64,000 nucleotides of DNA from Mesorhizobium loti (lineage in GTDB: Bacteria; Pseudomonadota; Alphaproteobacteria; Rhizobiales; Rhizobiaceae): contig NZ_CP033334.1 in assembly GCF_013170705.1 (NCBI RefSeq), positions 744,001-808,000 of the forward strand, read 5' to 3'. The notes under the pieces were generated by a model. The model had not been told where the DNA came from. It saw only the letters and a list, made by a program, of their open reading frames with translations, and did not search any database. The translations under genes were made by a program, and so were the position numbers. Shown here one piece after another: positions 7,724 to 15,920 of the stretch. Within the stretch, counting starts at the first letter, position 1; each line of letters begins with the position of its first letter.

Positions 7724-9211
7724 ATGAGCGAAGCCAGCCAAGCAGGGGAAGGGATCGGCACGGCGCCAGCCGCCGTCCGCACGGTGCCCCTGTCACGCGG
7801 CCTGTCGACGAAACTGCTGCTGTTGACCATCGTTTTCGTGCTTTTGGCTGAAGTGCTCATCTTCCTGCCCTGGATCGCCAGCTACCGGCTGAGCTGGCTC
7901 AAGGAGCGGCTGAGCACGGCCGCCGCCGTGTCGATCGTGCTGGTGCAGGGCGAGTCCACCTCATTGTCGCGCACGGCCCAGAACGACGTGCTGATGGCGA
8001 TCGGCGCCAAGGCGATCGCGGTGCGCGACGGCGGCGTCTCGCGGCTTCTGGTGGTGGCGGACATGCCGCCGCAGGTCGACGAGCACATCGACCTCGCCAG
8101 CGTCGGCATGATCAAGGGCATGACCGGCGCGCTCGACACGCTGTTCTTCGGCGGCGACCGGATGCTGCGCGTCTTCGGACCGGTCGGCGACAGCGACAAG
8201 GAGTTCGAGCTGATCATGCCGGACTACTCGCTACGCAAGGCGATGCTCATCTATTCGCGCAACGTCGCCTTCGTCTCGCTGCTGATCTCGCTGTTCACCG
8301 CCATGCTGGTCTATGCCGCGATCGACCTGATCATGATCGGGCCGATCCGTACCATGACGCGCTCGATGCTGTCCTTTTCCGAGGCCCCGGACGATCCCGG
8401 GCGCATCATCCATCCCGCCGCCCGCGCCGACGAGATCGGCGTTGCCGAACGCGAGCTGTCGCAGATGCAGGAGCGGCTGCAAAAGATGCTCTCCGAGCAG
8501 AAGCACCTTGCCGACCTCGGCCTGGCGGTCTCGAAGATCAACCACGACATGCGCAACATCCTGGCCTCGGCACAGCTGATGTCGGACCGCCTGCGCCAGG
8601 TCAGGGATCCGACCGTACAAGCCTTCGCGCCGAAGCTGCTGCGCGCGCTCGACCGGGCCGTCTCCTATTCGGAAGGCGTGCTTCACTATGGCCGCACGCA
8701 GGAGCCGCCGCCTTCGCGCCGCAGGGTGCGGCTGCGCCAGCTGGTGGAGGACGTGCACGGCCTGCTCGACATCGAGGAGGGCATCGAGTTCATCAACGCG
8801 GTCGAGGCGGCTTTCGAGGTGGATGCCGATTCCGACCAGCTGTTCCGGGTGCTCACCAATCTGTGCCGCAACTCCGTGCAGGCGATGGCGGCGGACACTG
8901 AGAGCGCGTTGGTGCGGCGGCTCGCGGTCTCGGCAGAACGCATGGGCAGTGTCAGCCGCATCGCCGTCACCGATACGGGTCCCGGCCTGCCGCCGAAGGC
9001 GCGCGAGAACCTGTTCGCGGCGTTCCGCGGCTCGGCGCGCAGCGGCGGCACCGGTCTTGGCCTGGCGATAGCGCACGAACTGATCCGTGCCCATGGCGGC
9101 ACGGTGGAACTGGTCGAATCGATTGGCGGGCGCACCACTTTCGCCGTCACCATCCCCGACCAACCGGTGCGGCTCGACCAGGCGCGCGGCAGCCTGCGCC
9201 GTCCGGCGTGA
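7724..9211 (+). CDS. Orphan membrane sensor histidine kinase
   Basis: 495 residues. First membrane segment near residues 30-52 (LLLLTIVFVLLAEVLIFLPWI), a periplasmic sensor part of about 130 residues, a second segment near 188-212, then a HAMP-like linker. The phosphoacceptor region reads LAVSKINHDMRNILASAQLMS (His near 274). The ATPase domain shows the N box (NLCRNSVQAM), G1 (DTGPGLPP) and G2 (GGTGLGLAIAHEL). It autophosphorylates and hands phosphate to a response regulator, but no regulator gene is adjacent, so it is an orphan kinase. The signal it senses is unknown. It is divergent from rpmH. Confidence 0.9.
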   Translation: MSEASQAGEGIGTAPAAVRTVPLSRGLSTKLLLLTIVFVLLAEVLIFLPWIASYRLSWLKERLSTAAAVSIVLVQGESTSLSRTAQNDVLMAIGAKAIAVRDGGVSRLLVVADMPPQVDEHIDLASVGMIKGMTGALDTLFFGGDRMLRVFGPVGDSDKEFELIMPDYSLRKAMLIYSRNVAFVSLLISLFTAMLVYAAIDLIMIGPIRTMTRSMLSFSEAPDDPGRIIHPAARADEIGVAERELSQMQERLQKMLSEQKHLADLGLAVSKINHDMRNILASAQLMSDRLRQVRDPTVQAFAPKLLRALDRAVSYSEGVLHYGRTQEPPPSRRRVRLRQLVEDVHGLLDIEEGIEFINAVEAAFEVDADSDQLFRVLTNLCRNSVQAMAADTESALVRRLAVSAERMGSVSRIAVTDTGPGLPPKARENLFAAFRGSARSGGTGLGLAIAHELIRAHGGTVELVESIGGRTTFAVTIPDQPVRLDQARGSLRRPA

Positions 9212-9231
9212 CGGCCGTGGTGGTGCTTTCC

Positions 9232-9336
9232 TAGAGCATTTCACCGTTTCACGGAAACGGCGAACTGCTCTAACTCATTGTTTTAACGCAACTCCGGACG
9301 GAAAACCGTTTCACACTTTTCCTGGAATTGCTCTAA
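9232..9336 (+). repeat. Intergenic repeat A, copy 1
   Basis: An element of about 105 bases bounded by TAGAGCA and TGCTCTAA, containing TTTCACGGAAACGG, TTGTTTTAACGCAA and CACTTTTCCTGGAATTGC. A second, shorter and more diverged copy lies at 44172-44259 in the same orientation. From memory, very similar sequences are scattered through Mesorhizobium and related intergenic spacers. It has no coding potential. The rest of the spacer 9337-9589 shows nothing I can name. Confidence 0.7.
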
Positions 9337-9589
9337 GGCGCTCGCCTTTCGGGCCTGAGGCTTTTGATGGCCTTCCCCGCGACTTTTCCCGTTCGGATTG
9401 AAATCAGACCGGCTCGTCGGCCGCTTCAAAGCCTCCGGTGCGGGGCTGTCATCGCCAGATGACACACTCACGACAAAACTTTTGCCGGATCGGCTTGCTT
9501 TTCCCAAATTCAGTCGCTAGGGAACTGCACACATTCGTGGCCGGTCCTCAGGATCGGATCGCGGGGCCGTCGAAAACATGGCCTGATGC

Positions 9590-9666
9590 GCGCCCGTAGC
9601 TCAGCTGGATAGAGCACCAGACTACGAATCTGGGGGTCAGGAGTTCGAATCTCTTCGGGCGCGCCA
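9590..9666 (+). tRNA. tRNA-Arg (anticodon ACG)
   Basis: A complete cloverleaf: acceptor GCGCCCG/CGGGCGC, D arm GCTC-AGCTGGATA-GAGC, anticodon arm CCAGA-CTACGAA-TCTGG (anticodon ACG), variable GGGTC, and T arm AGGAG-TTCGAAT-CTCTT. The 3' end carries discriminator G and an encoded CCA. It reads CGN arginine codons after A34-to-inosine editing by TadA. It marks the left border of a patchwork region, but no integrase or duplicated tRNA end is visible nearby. Confidence 0.96.
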
Positions 9667-10093
9667 TTTCATCACACTGAAATCGTTGTATTTTTTGGCC
9701 ATTCGAGATGGGATGTGCCGGCTTAGGTTCTGGAATTTAAGCCGGTTTTGGGTGAAGGCCGATAGCCACCTCAATATACGGGCTGCCCGCGGCGGCCCGT
9801 CGATCACGACAAGATCGACGTTGCGCAGGCACCGGCGGCAAGCCGGCCGGAAGCATCGCGATTCCGAGCCGGATGGCCCGGCAGGACGATCTTGTGGTTG
9901 ACCAGGACGCAAACAGGACGTCGGAGAATCGCCCGGTGCGCAGGGCTTCCAGCATCGTTGCTCGCCCTCACGTCGGCGAAACCGCAGACCGGAATTGGCT
10001 GGCGGCGACACGGCGGAACAGCCACGGCGCGAACGACAAACAGGACGACGAGAATGGTCCAACGGCCGCGCATTCTCTTCCCCCACCCGCGAA
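9667..10093. other. 427-bp spacer without a convincing gene
   Basis: Several overlapping open frames exist but none looks like a protein family. The minus-strand frame 9804-10073 begins with a hydrophobic stretch (MRGRWTILVVLFVVRAVAV) that resembles a signal peptide, directly downstream of the FAD oxidoreductase. The rest of it is Arg/Pro-rich shadow-like sequence. It may be a decayed small secreted protein. I see no RNA gene here. Confidence 0.35.
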
Positions 10094-11491
10094 TTATACC
10101 GTTGGCCGGATGTTCTGGTTCAGGCGGAAGAAATTGCTCGGATCGTATTTGTTCTTCAGCGCTACGAGCCGCGCATGGTTCTCGCCATAAGCCGCGCGGA
10201 CCCGATCCTCCCCTTCATCACCGAGATTGTTCGCGTAGACGCCGCCGGTCGAATAGGGGCTGATGGCGCTCCACAGCTCGCGAGCCCAACGGATATTGGC
10301 CTCGTCGTCCGCCGGGTCGTCCCAGATTGCGAGCGGGAAGCAGTCGTACTGTGCGTGGCGGTTGGCATAGGGAGAGGCGGATGGTGGGACACGGGCGATC
10401 GCGCCGCCAACCTGCTGGAACACCAACAGCGCGGAAGGCGAAGGGGCCTTGGGATAGATTTCCAGGAGCGCGTCGATCGCGCCGTCGCTGATTTCGCCGA
10501 GGAACTGCGCTTTCCAGTAATAGCGCCGCCCGCGCGGGAAAAGACTGTCGCCGGCGGACTGAATCTCAAGGTAAGGACGGATAGCGAGGTTGCTGTCGAT
10601 GGGCGAGCCGAACTTCATCAGCGGAGCGATGATGTCCTCGCCGGCTTCCGGACGGCCGGCATGGCAGGCCGAAATACTGAAGGCTCGTTCACCTGTCGGA
10701 AGGGAGACGAGGGCGGCGTCGACGCTGAGTTCATCGGGGGCTCTGCGGCAGAATTCGTGATAGAATTTCATCGCGCCACGAGCGTGATCGTAGCGGTGAA
10801 GGACCGAGCCGACCAGCAGACCAGGACCGACGGCGTGTAACTGATATTCGAACGCCGTAACGATGCCGAAATTGCCGCCTCCACCCCTCAGCCCCCAGAA
10901 CAGGTCGGGATTTTCCGAGGCGCTGGCGCGCACCATACGGCCATCGGCGGTCACCACGTCGGCGGCGATGAGATTGTCGCAGGTGAGGCCATATTTGCGG
11001 CCTAGCTTGCCGAAGCCGCCGCCCAGTGTCAGCCCGGCAATGCCGGTATCGCCATTGACGCCCATCGTCGTTGCCAGGCCGTGGGCCTGCGTCGCCGCAT
11101 CGAACTCGCCAAGGCTAAGGCCCGCCTCGGCCCGCACGACGCGGCGCACCGGGTCAACCTCGATTGCCTTCATGCGAGACAGGTCGATGACGATTCCGTC
11201 GTCGCAGACCGAGAGCCCCGCAACGTTGTGCCCGCCACTTCGAACGGCTACGGGATTGTTCGTTGTCCTGGCGAATGTCACCGTCTGGATGACGTCGTCG
11301 GCGTTGGCGCAATAGACGATCGCGGCTGGTCGTTTGTCGATCGCCCCGTTCCAGACCTTGCGGGCCTCGTCATATGTGCGGCCTCCCGGCAGGACCAACT
11401 CGCCGCTCAATTTGTGTCGAAGCCAATCGAGCGCCGACATGGCGGGACGGGATTTGCCCGAGACAGAGTCCGTCAGCCGCTTCTGGTCCAT
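10094..11491 (-). CDS. Berberine-bridge-type FAD-linked oxidoreductase
   Basis: 465 residues. The FAD-binding PCMH domain occupies the N-terminal half: VRSGGHNVAGLSVCDDGIVIDLS contains the His that carries 8-alpha-linked FAD in this family, followed by AGLTLGGGFGKLGRKYGLTCD. The BBE motif closes the protein (YDPSNFFRLNQNI). The second covalent-linkage Cys of plant BBE enzymes is not seen at the GGG segment, so a single covalent link is more likely. Family knowledge: these enzymes oxidise alcohols, sugars or alkaloid-like compounds with O2. The substrate is unknown. It is divergent from the LysR gene with a 108-bp shared promoter region, so it is probably that regulator's target. Confidence 0.88.
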   Translation of the reverse strand: MDQKRLTDSVSGKSRPAMSALDWLRHKLSGELVLPGGRTYDEARKVWNGAIDKRPAAIVYCANADDVIQTVTFARTTNNPVAVRSGGHNVAGLSVCDDGIVIDLSRMKAIEVDPVRRVVRAEAGLSLGEFDAATQAHGLATTMGVNGDTGIAGLTLGGGFGKLGRKYGLTCDNLIAADVVTADGRMVRASASENPDLFWGLRGGGGNFGIVTAFEYQLHAVGPGLLVGSVLHRYDHARGAMKFYHEFCRRAPDELSVDAALVSLPTGERAFSISACHAGRPEAGEDIIAPLMKFGSPIDSNLAIRPYLEIQSAGDSLFPRGRRYYWKAQFLGEISDGAIDALLEIYPKAPSPSALLVFQQVGGAIARVPPSASPYANRHAQYDCFPLAIWDDPADDEANIRWARELWSAISPYSTGGVYANNLGDEGEDRVRAAYGENHARLVALKNKYDPSNFFRLNQNIRPTV

Positions 11492-11599
11492 TGGACTAAG
11501 CCTCCGTTCTTGCCGGACAATGGTCTCATGGGAGTGCGATCTGCCGCAAAATCGAAGATTTCAGCTGGTCGATGAGAGAAATTCATCTAGACTGGTAGA

Positions 11600-12505
11600 A
11601 TGAGGAAGCTACCGCCGCTGCGCTCGCTGCACGCCTTCGAGGCGGCCGCGCGGCATGGTAGTTTCAAGACCGCCGCCGCGGAACTTGGTGTGACACCGAC
11701 CGCTATCAGCCACCAAATCCGCTTGTTGGAGGAGCAGTGCGGTCGACTGTTGTTTCAGCGACGGCCGCGACCTCTCACGCTGACGAGCGCGGGGGCAAGC
11801 TTGTTTCCGGCTCTGCGCAATGGCTTCGATGTTCTTGCCGGCGCGATCGCCGCGCTCTCCGAGCCCGATATCCATGGGCCTCTGCGGGTTACAAGCCCGA
11901 GCGCCTTCGCAAGTCGATGGCTTGTTCCGCGTCTGCCGAAGTGGCGAGAAGCAAATCCGGGCGTGCCCTTGGAGATAATAGGGACGGACGCGGTGCTCGA
12001 TCTGCGTGCCGGCGCCGCGGACGTGGCGATCCGCTATGCACGTCAGCCGCCTTTGGATTTCGCCGCGCGGGAGGTCTGTCGTGATGCGTTCTTTCCTGTT
12101 TGCAGTCCGGGTCTATTGATGCGCGAGGCGCGGCCGGTTCAGCGCGTTGCCGATCTGCTGCGCTTTCCGCTGATCCATTTCGATTGGATGAGCCGCGATC
12201 CGGACGCTCCGACCTGGCGGCGATGGCTGGCAATGGCGCGTTCGATTGATCCCGATCTGAAAATGGACAAGGCATGGGATCTGAGCTTTCGCGAGGAGAT
12301 TCATGCCATCGACGCGGTCGTCGCTGGCCAGGGTATTGCGATCTGCAGCGATATCGTCGTCAGCCAGGAATTGGAGAACGGAGTCCTCGTCAAGGCACAT
12401 CCGTTATCCCTGCCGGGATATGGCTTCTACGTCGTCTCGATGCCTCACGGTGCGCGGGCGGCGGCGATCGAGTCGTTCTCGGCCTGGATGAGATCCGTTA
12501 TTTGA
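11600..12505 (+). CDS. LysR-family regulator, GcvA-like
   Basis: 301 residues, the usual LysR length. The winged helix-turn-helix is at residues 5-65 (LRSLHAFEAAARHGSFKTAAAE then VTPTAISHQIRLLEEQCG). The effector domain (residues 90-300) has the GcvA/AmpR-like start GPLRVTSPSAFASRWLVPRL. It is divergent from the FAD oxidoreductase, the classic arrangement for a LysR protein that activates its neighbour and represses itself. The ligand is unknown. Confidence 0.92.
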   Translation: MRKLPPLRSLHAFEAAARHGSFKTAAAELGVTPTAISHQIRLLEEQCGRLLFQRRPRPLTLTSAGASLFPALRNGFDVLAGAIAALSEPDIHGPLRVTSPSAFASRWLVPRLPKWREANPGVPLEIIGTDAVLDLRAGAADVAIRYARQPPLDFAAREVCRDAFFPVCSPGLLMREARPVQRVADLLRFPLIHFDWMSRDPDAPTWRRWLAMARSIDPDLKMDKAWDLSFREEIHAIDAVVAGQGIAICSDIVVSQELENGVLVKAHPLSLPGYGFYVVSMPHGARAAAIESFSAWMRSVI

Positions 12506-12588
12506 GCGGAGATCTCTCCGGCACGATGTAAACACCGCTTCGATATCTATTTCGATTGGAAGCCATCACGCGACCTACCGGCTTGGCG

Positions 12589-12822
12589 ATGTCGGTGGCG
12601 CCCGGCCGGATCGACGTTGACGTCACGACAGACGGCGGTGAGACGCGCCTGGTCTGGCGCGAGACTGGGCGCCCTCAGCCTTCGCTCGGCGCAGCCGCCG
12701 GGTTCGGCAGCCGGCTCGAACGGGGGCTGACAAGCGCATTGGGGGCTGCAATCGAGCGCGACTGGCAGCCGGCGGGGCTGGTCGTGTCTATCGCCGTGTC
12801 GAAGGCGGCGATCTGCGTCTAA
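12589..12822 (+). pseudogene. Fragment of an HWE-family histidine kinase (C-terminal end)
   Basis: The frame reads DGGETRLVWRETGRPQPS followed by GFGSRLERGLTSALGAAIERD and QPAGLVVSI. This is the C-terminal part of the ATPase domain of HWE kinases (family pattern: LxWRExGGP, GFGSRLIERGL, GGxxxxxxxPxGLVxxI). The His box, the N box and the sensor part are missing, and one residue is lost in GSRL(I)ERGL. The nearest upstream gene is the unrelated LysR. This is therefore a gene remnant, not a functional kinase. Confidence 0.7.
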
Positions 12823-13192
12823 CCGGCCGTCAGGTTGCGTGGAGACCGCCTGCGATTGCAGGGAGATGTCAGCCCGCGATTGAGCTGCCTTGCCACCCGT
12901 TCGCTGCTCGCACTGGCACGGCTAATCCGCTCACACGGTCGACATCAACGGGCTGCCTCGCCGCATCCACGCGCCGGCAGCACCTCCTGCCAGGATTCCG
13001 TCCATGACCGACAAACGACCGAACCTGACCCGCGCGACCGGCGCCCGCGAGAGTCCGATCGGTCAGGACGCTGGATCATGAGACGTTCATGCGCTCTGCA
13101 AAAACCAATTGCCAGACAGCGTCAGGCAATCTAGACTGATTGCATAACGCAACCAGCAGCGCGCGGATGTGCCGTGCGAGGAAGGGGAATGT
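12823..13192. other. Non-coding spacer with possible gene debris
   Basis: No intact gene. A frame at 13003-13080 reads MTDKRPNLTRATGA, which faintly resembles the first residues of monofunctional catalases, then stops. It is too short to call. The rest shows no structure I can name. Confidence 0.35.
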
Positions 13193-13723
13193 GTGGCAAA
13201 GCTCGTCTTCGGAATGAACCAGTCCCTGGACGGCTACGTCGACCATACGGGATTTGCGCCACCCCCCACGCTCTTCCGCCACTTCATCGAGGAGGCTCAG
13301 AAGCAGGCGGGCAGCGTGTATGGTCGCCAAATGTATGAGATCATGCGTTACTGGGACGACGATCATCCTGAATGGGATGCGGAGCGACAGGCCTTCGCGG
13401 CGGCGTGGCGAAACCAGCCCAAATGGGTCGTTTCGCGCTCGCTGAAGTCGGTCGGCCCCAAGGCCAGGCTGATCGAGGATGATCTCGAAAGTGCTATCCG
13501 CGATCTGAAGGCCGGGAGCGACGGGGAGATCGAGGTTGCTGGTCCGACCTTGGCGCAAAGCCTCACAGAGCTTGGCCTGATCGATGAATATCGAATCTAC
13601 CTGCACCCCGTCGTGCTTGGTCACGGCAAGCCATATTTCGCCGGCCCCCGACCGCCGCTCCGCCTTCTGACTCACGATCGGATCTGCGAGGACGTGATCC
13701 GGCTGACCTACGTTCCAGCTTGA
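13193..13723 (+). CDS. Dihydrofolate-reductase-like (RibD C-terminal domain) protein
   Basis: 176 residues from a GTG at 13193, chosen because GAGGAAGGGGA lies just upstream. An ATG at 13169 would add eight residues. Seen: AKLVFGMNQSLDGYVD at the N-terminus, VYGRQMYEIMRYWDDD, the NADPH-site-like stretch GEIEVAGPTLAQSLTELGLIDEYRIYLHPVVLGHGKPYF, and the usual ending VIRLTYVP. Family knowledge: RibD_C/DHFR-like stand-alone proteins are NADPH-dependent reductases of unknown substrate, abundant in rhizobia and actinobacteria, not true folate reductases. Its last 87 bases are repeated in diverged form at 20021-20107. Confidence 0.85.
   Translation: MAKLVFGMNQSLDGYVDHTGFAPPPTLFRHFIEEAQKQAGSVYGRQMYEIMRYWDDDHPEWDAERQAFAAAWRNQPKWVVSRSLKSVGPKARLIEDDLESAIRDLKAGSDGEIEVAGPTLAQSLTELGLIDEYRIYLHPVVLGHGKPYFAGPRPPLRLLTHDRICEDVIRLTYVPA
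13637..13723 (+). repeat. DHFR-like 3'-end repeat, left copy
   Basis: The last 87 bases of the DHFR-like gene. They match 20021-20107 at 76 of 87 positions by eye, in the same orientation. The two copies bracket the 6.3-kb segment with the cyclase remnant, the LuxR gene and the five-gene ABC operon. Confidence 0.75.
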
Positions 13724-14100
13724 TTGCGCTAGGGATAACCGAAGACATCATCGCCGGGCTTGGCAAGTTCAGGGGCCTTCTGGTCATTGCGCGGAACTTC
13801 TCCTTCCAGTTCCGCTGGCAAGGCCAATGAACGTGACCGGGGTGGCGGAAAAGCTTGGCGTTAAATACATCGTCGAAGGCAGAGTGCGAAAGACCGGCAA
13901 CCGAGTCAGGTGACTGTGCAGCTGATCGACGCGTCCTCGGCGGTCCATATCTGGGGCGAGCACTACGACCGCGAACTCGACAACATTTTCGCCATTCAGG
14001 ACGACATCACCCGAATGATCGCGGCCCGTTTGGCTCGGCAGGCTAGAACCGCGATCGCGTCGCGCCCCATGCGCACGGACGCTCCTGTTCGGGCTAGGCG
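13723..14100 (+). pseudogene. Broken adenylate-cyclase-associated (TPR type) gene fragment
   Basis: Three pieces in different frames join into one homologous stretch: ITEDIIAGLGKFRGLLVIARNFSFQFRWQ, then VAEKLGVKYIVEGRVRKTGNRVR, then VTVQLIDASSAVHIWGEHYD and ELDNIFAIQDDITRMIAARL. This matches the region just after the class III cyclase domain in rhizobial cyclase-TPR proteins (family pattern LTEDIITELSRFRWLFVIARNSSF). Frameshifts lie near 13828 and 13912. Both the cyclase domain and the TPR tail are missing. The fragment begins exactly at the stop codon of the DHFR-like gene, so that point is a recombination junction. Confidence 0.8.
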
Positions 14101-14237
14101 GCTGGCTACCGGCCATCCTTTACTGGCTAATCGGGATTTGACTCAGAAGAAGGTCGGCATAGAGTCGATGGAGGTTGCCCATCTGCCATCAATTTCGTCG
14201 ACGCAGGCCGGCGAGATGGAAGTTGGAAGGGAAAAGG

Positions 14238-15158
14238 GTGTCGGAAAGTCGAAGCCAGGAAGCGTGGGAAGCGGCAGCCTTTGCGGAGGATTTCCGCGGA
14301 GGTGTCTTCGCCGCGCAGCAGCGGCTGCGTAACCGGCTCCTTGATCGCGGTGTAATCCGACGCGCACAGGCGCGCGATCTAGCCGCCCACATGCTCCTTC
14401 ATCTTGATGACCTTCCAGGCTGCTGGTTCATTGCCACAAACTGGCTGCGAGCCGAGCTTGGATGTCAGCGCGTTGACACCGGTTTTGGATTGCGTGAGGC
14501 TAGGGATTATTTCCCCGGCTTCGCGGAAGCGAAGGACGCGGACTACGACGTTCCCTCTTTCGGCGGTGGCGGGGCTGTCGATAATCGCGATCCTGCGATG
14601 CAGGCCATGTGGCTGGAGCCGCACCCATTGATCTTTGCCGATATCAAGCAGGACAGTCGCATCACGATGCGACTACGACAAAGGATGTCGGGGGCGAGGA
14701 CGAAATCAAAGTTCGCTTGGGCGCTTCGGACCGGACGCGGCAGCTACGGCCTGATTTGCGCTGACTGGACCGAGCACCTTGTTCCTTGGGAATCCGGTCT
14801 CCACGATTGCTTCGAACACACGGTGGTCGATGTCCTCAACCCGATCATCTCCGTTGCCAAGGAGATCGCCGATCACGACACGACGACCGGGAATGGGGAC
14901 GAGGTACGGCGGAGCTATCATTTGGCCTTGTCAGCGCGCCTTACGGGCACAGCGTCGCTGGCAACGCTGACACTATCCGAGATCGAGATCGCCAGACTGG
15001 TCGCAAAGGGCCTGAGCTACAAGGAAATAGCCAGAATTCGCCGCAGGTCTTTCTCCACGATCGATCATCAGCTCAGGAGTATACGGCGGAAAACCGGTGT
15101 CTCCAGCACATCCGCCCTGGTCAGCTTGCTCGCAAGGTCTGACTTCCCCTTGGCCTGA
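14238..15158 (+). CDS. LuxR-type helix-turn-helix regulator
   Basis: 306 residues from a GTG at 14238, preceded by GGAAGGGAAAAGG; the upstream ATG at 14175 has no such site. The C-terminal 60 residues form the LuxR/FixJ DNA-binding domain (LTLSEIEIARLVAKGLSYKEIA, then SFSTIDHQLRSIRRKTGVSS). The N-terminal 240 residues contain no receiver or autoinducer domain that I recognise; a GAF- or PAS-like sensor role is possible. It lies 239 bases upstream of and collinear with the GlcG-hydrolase-ABC operon, so it is its probable activator. The gene has lower codon bias than its core neighbours, in keeping with transfer. Confidence 0.8.
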   Translation: MSESRSQEAWEAAAFAEDFRGGVFAAQQRLRNRLLDRGVIRRAQARDLAAHMLLHLDDLPGCWFIATNWLRAELGCQRVDTGFGLREARDYFPGFAEAKDADYDVPSFGGGGAVDNRDPAMQAMWLEPHPLIFADIKQDSRITMRLRQRMSGARTKSKFAWALRTGRGSYGLICADWTEHLVPWESGLHDCFEHTVVDVLNPIISVAKEIADHDTTTGNGDEVRRSYHLALSARLTGTASLATLTLSEIEIARLVAKGLSYKEIARIRRRSFSTIDHQLRSIRRKTGVSSTSALVSLLARSDFPLA

Positions 15159-15246
15159 AGAACGGTCGGTGTCGCGTTGTAGGCATTCGCGTCCGCAAGC
15201 GGCGGAAAACGCCCTCAATAGGAATGCCCCGCATTCTCAGATTGTT

Positions 15247-15301
15247 GGATCGATAACGCGATCCCTCATCGATCCCAGTTCGCATCGCGAACCTTCGCGA
15301 T
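15247..15301. promoter_or_regulatory. Two inverted repeats upstream of the GlcG-ABC operon
   Basis: GGATCGAT (15247-15254) and ATCGATCC (15268-15275) form an 8-bp inverted repeat with a 13-base spacer. ATCGCGAACCTTCGCGAT (15284-15301) is a second perfect inverted repeat with a 2-base spacer. They sit about 100-150 bases before the GlcG start, where an activator or repressor would bind. The neighbouring LuxR-type protein is the obvious candidate. Confidence 0.5.
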
Positions 15302-15397
15302 AGATGGCGCCCGACGTCCTTTGGTAGATCCGTAAGGCACATGATCGTGCAACGCTGAATCACCTCTCACGGGTGATTTGCCGAGGGAGGAGACGCG

Positions 15398-15910
15398 ATG
15401 ACCAAACGATTGCTTGCGGCAGCAGCGCTAATGGCTTGCTTGCCGACGCTCGGCGTGGCCGAGGGTCTCGGCAGCAAATCCATACTTACCTATGATGCCG
15501 CCGAAAGGATGATCGCGGCCTGCTTCGCTGCTCAGGCCGCCGCCGGCTATCCCAAGGTCAACGTCGTCGTGGTCGACGACGGCGGGCGGCTGATTGCCGC
15601 CGCGCGACAGGATGGGGCCTGCAAGGCCTGCACCGACATCGCTCAGAACAAGGCGATCACCTCCTCCCTCTACGCAGCCCCCACCCGGGCGATGGCCGAT
15701 CTATCGTTCGGCGTGAAGCGCGACGGCGTGGACGCTGGCTTGCCAGGTGCGGCCTTTGTTCCCGGCCTCGTGGCCTTTGCCGGCGGTCTTCCAATCAAGA
15801 CCGTGGCCGGTGACGTCATCGGCGGGATCGGCGTCAGTGGCGCCAGCGAGGATGAGGACGAAGGCTGCGCGCAGGCGGCCGTCGATGCCGTTTCGAAAAG
15901 CCTGAACTGA
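15398..15910 (+). CDS. Secreted GlcG/HbpS-family heme-binding-type protein
   Basis: 170 residues with a signal peptide (MTKRLLAAAALMACLPTLGVA) and one GlcG/HbpS domain: LTYDAAERMIAACFAAQAA, VNVVVVDDGGRLIAAARQDGA, NKAITSSLYAAPT, GDVIGGIGVSGA. An excellent ribosome site GGGAGGAG precedes the ATG by 5 bases, and a small hairpin (AATCACC/GGTGATT, 15358-15378) lies upstream of it. Family knowledge: HbpS from Streptomyces binds heme outside the cell and serves redox sensing; most GlcG proteins have no known role. It is the first gene of the five-gene operon, 10 bases before the hydrolase. It may be a periplasmic substrate or cofactor partner of the importer. Confidence 0.85.
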   Translation: MTKRLLAAAALMACLPTLGVAEGLGSKSILTYDAAERMIAACFAAQAAAGYPKVNVVVVDDGGRLIAAARQDGACKACTDIAQNKAITSSLYAAPTRAMADLSFGVKRDGVDAGLPGAAFVPGLVAFAGGLPIKTVAGDVIGGIGVSGASEDEDEGCAQAAVDAVSKSLN

Positions 15911-15920
15911 GAGCGGCGCG

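Noticed and set aside
9804..10073. Minus-strand 89-codon ORF with a signal-like N-terminus
   Set aside because: The hydrophobic start is suggestive, but the rest is Arg/Pro-rich and matches nothing. Noted in the spacer entry only.
12823..12950. Continuation of the HWE kinase fragment
   Set aside because: Translation after the stop at 12820-12822 shows no kinase or receiver motif in any frame.
13003..13080. Catalase N-terminus remnant (MTDKRPNLTRATGA)
   Set aside because: Only about a dozen residues resemble catalase and the frame stops at once; chance cannot be excluded.
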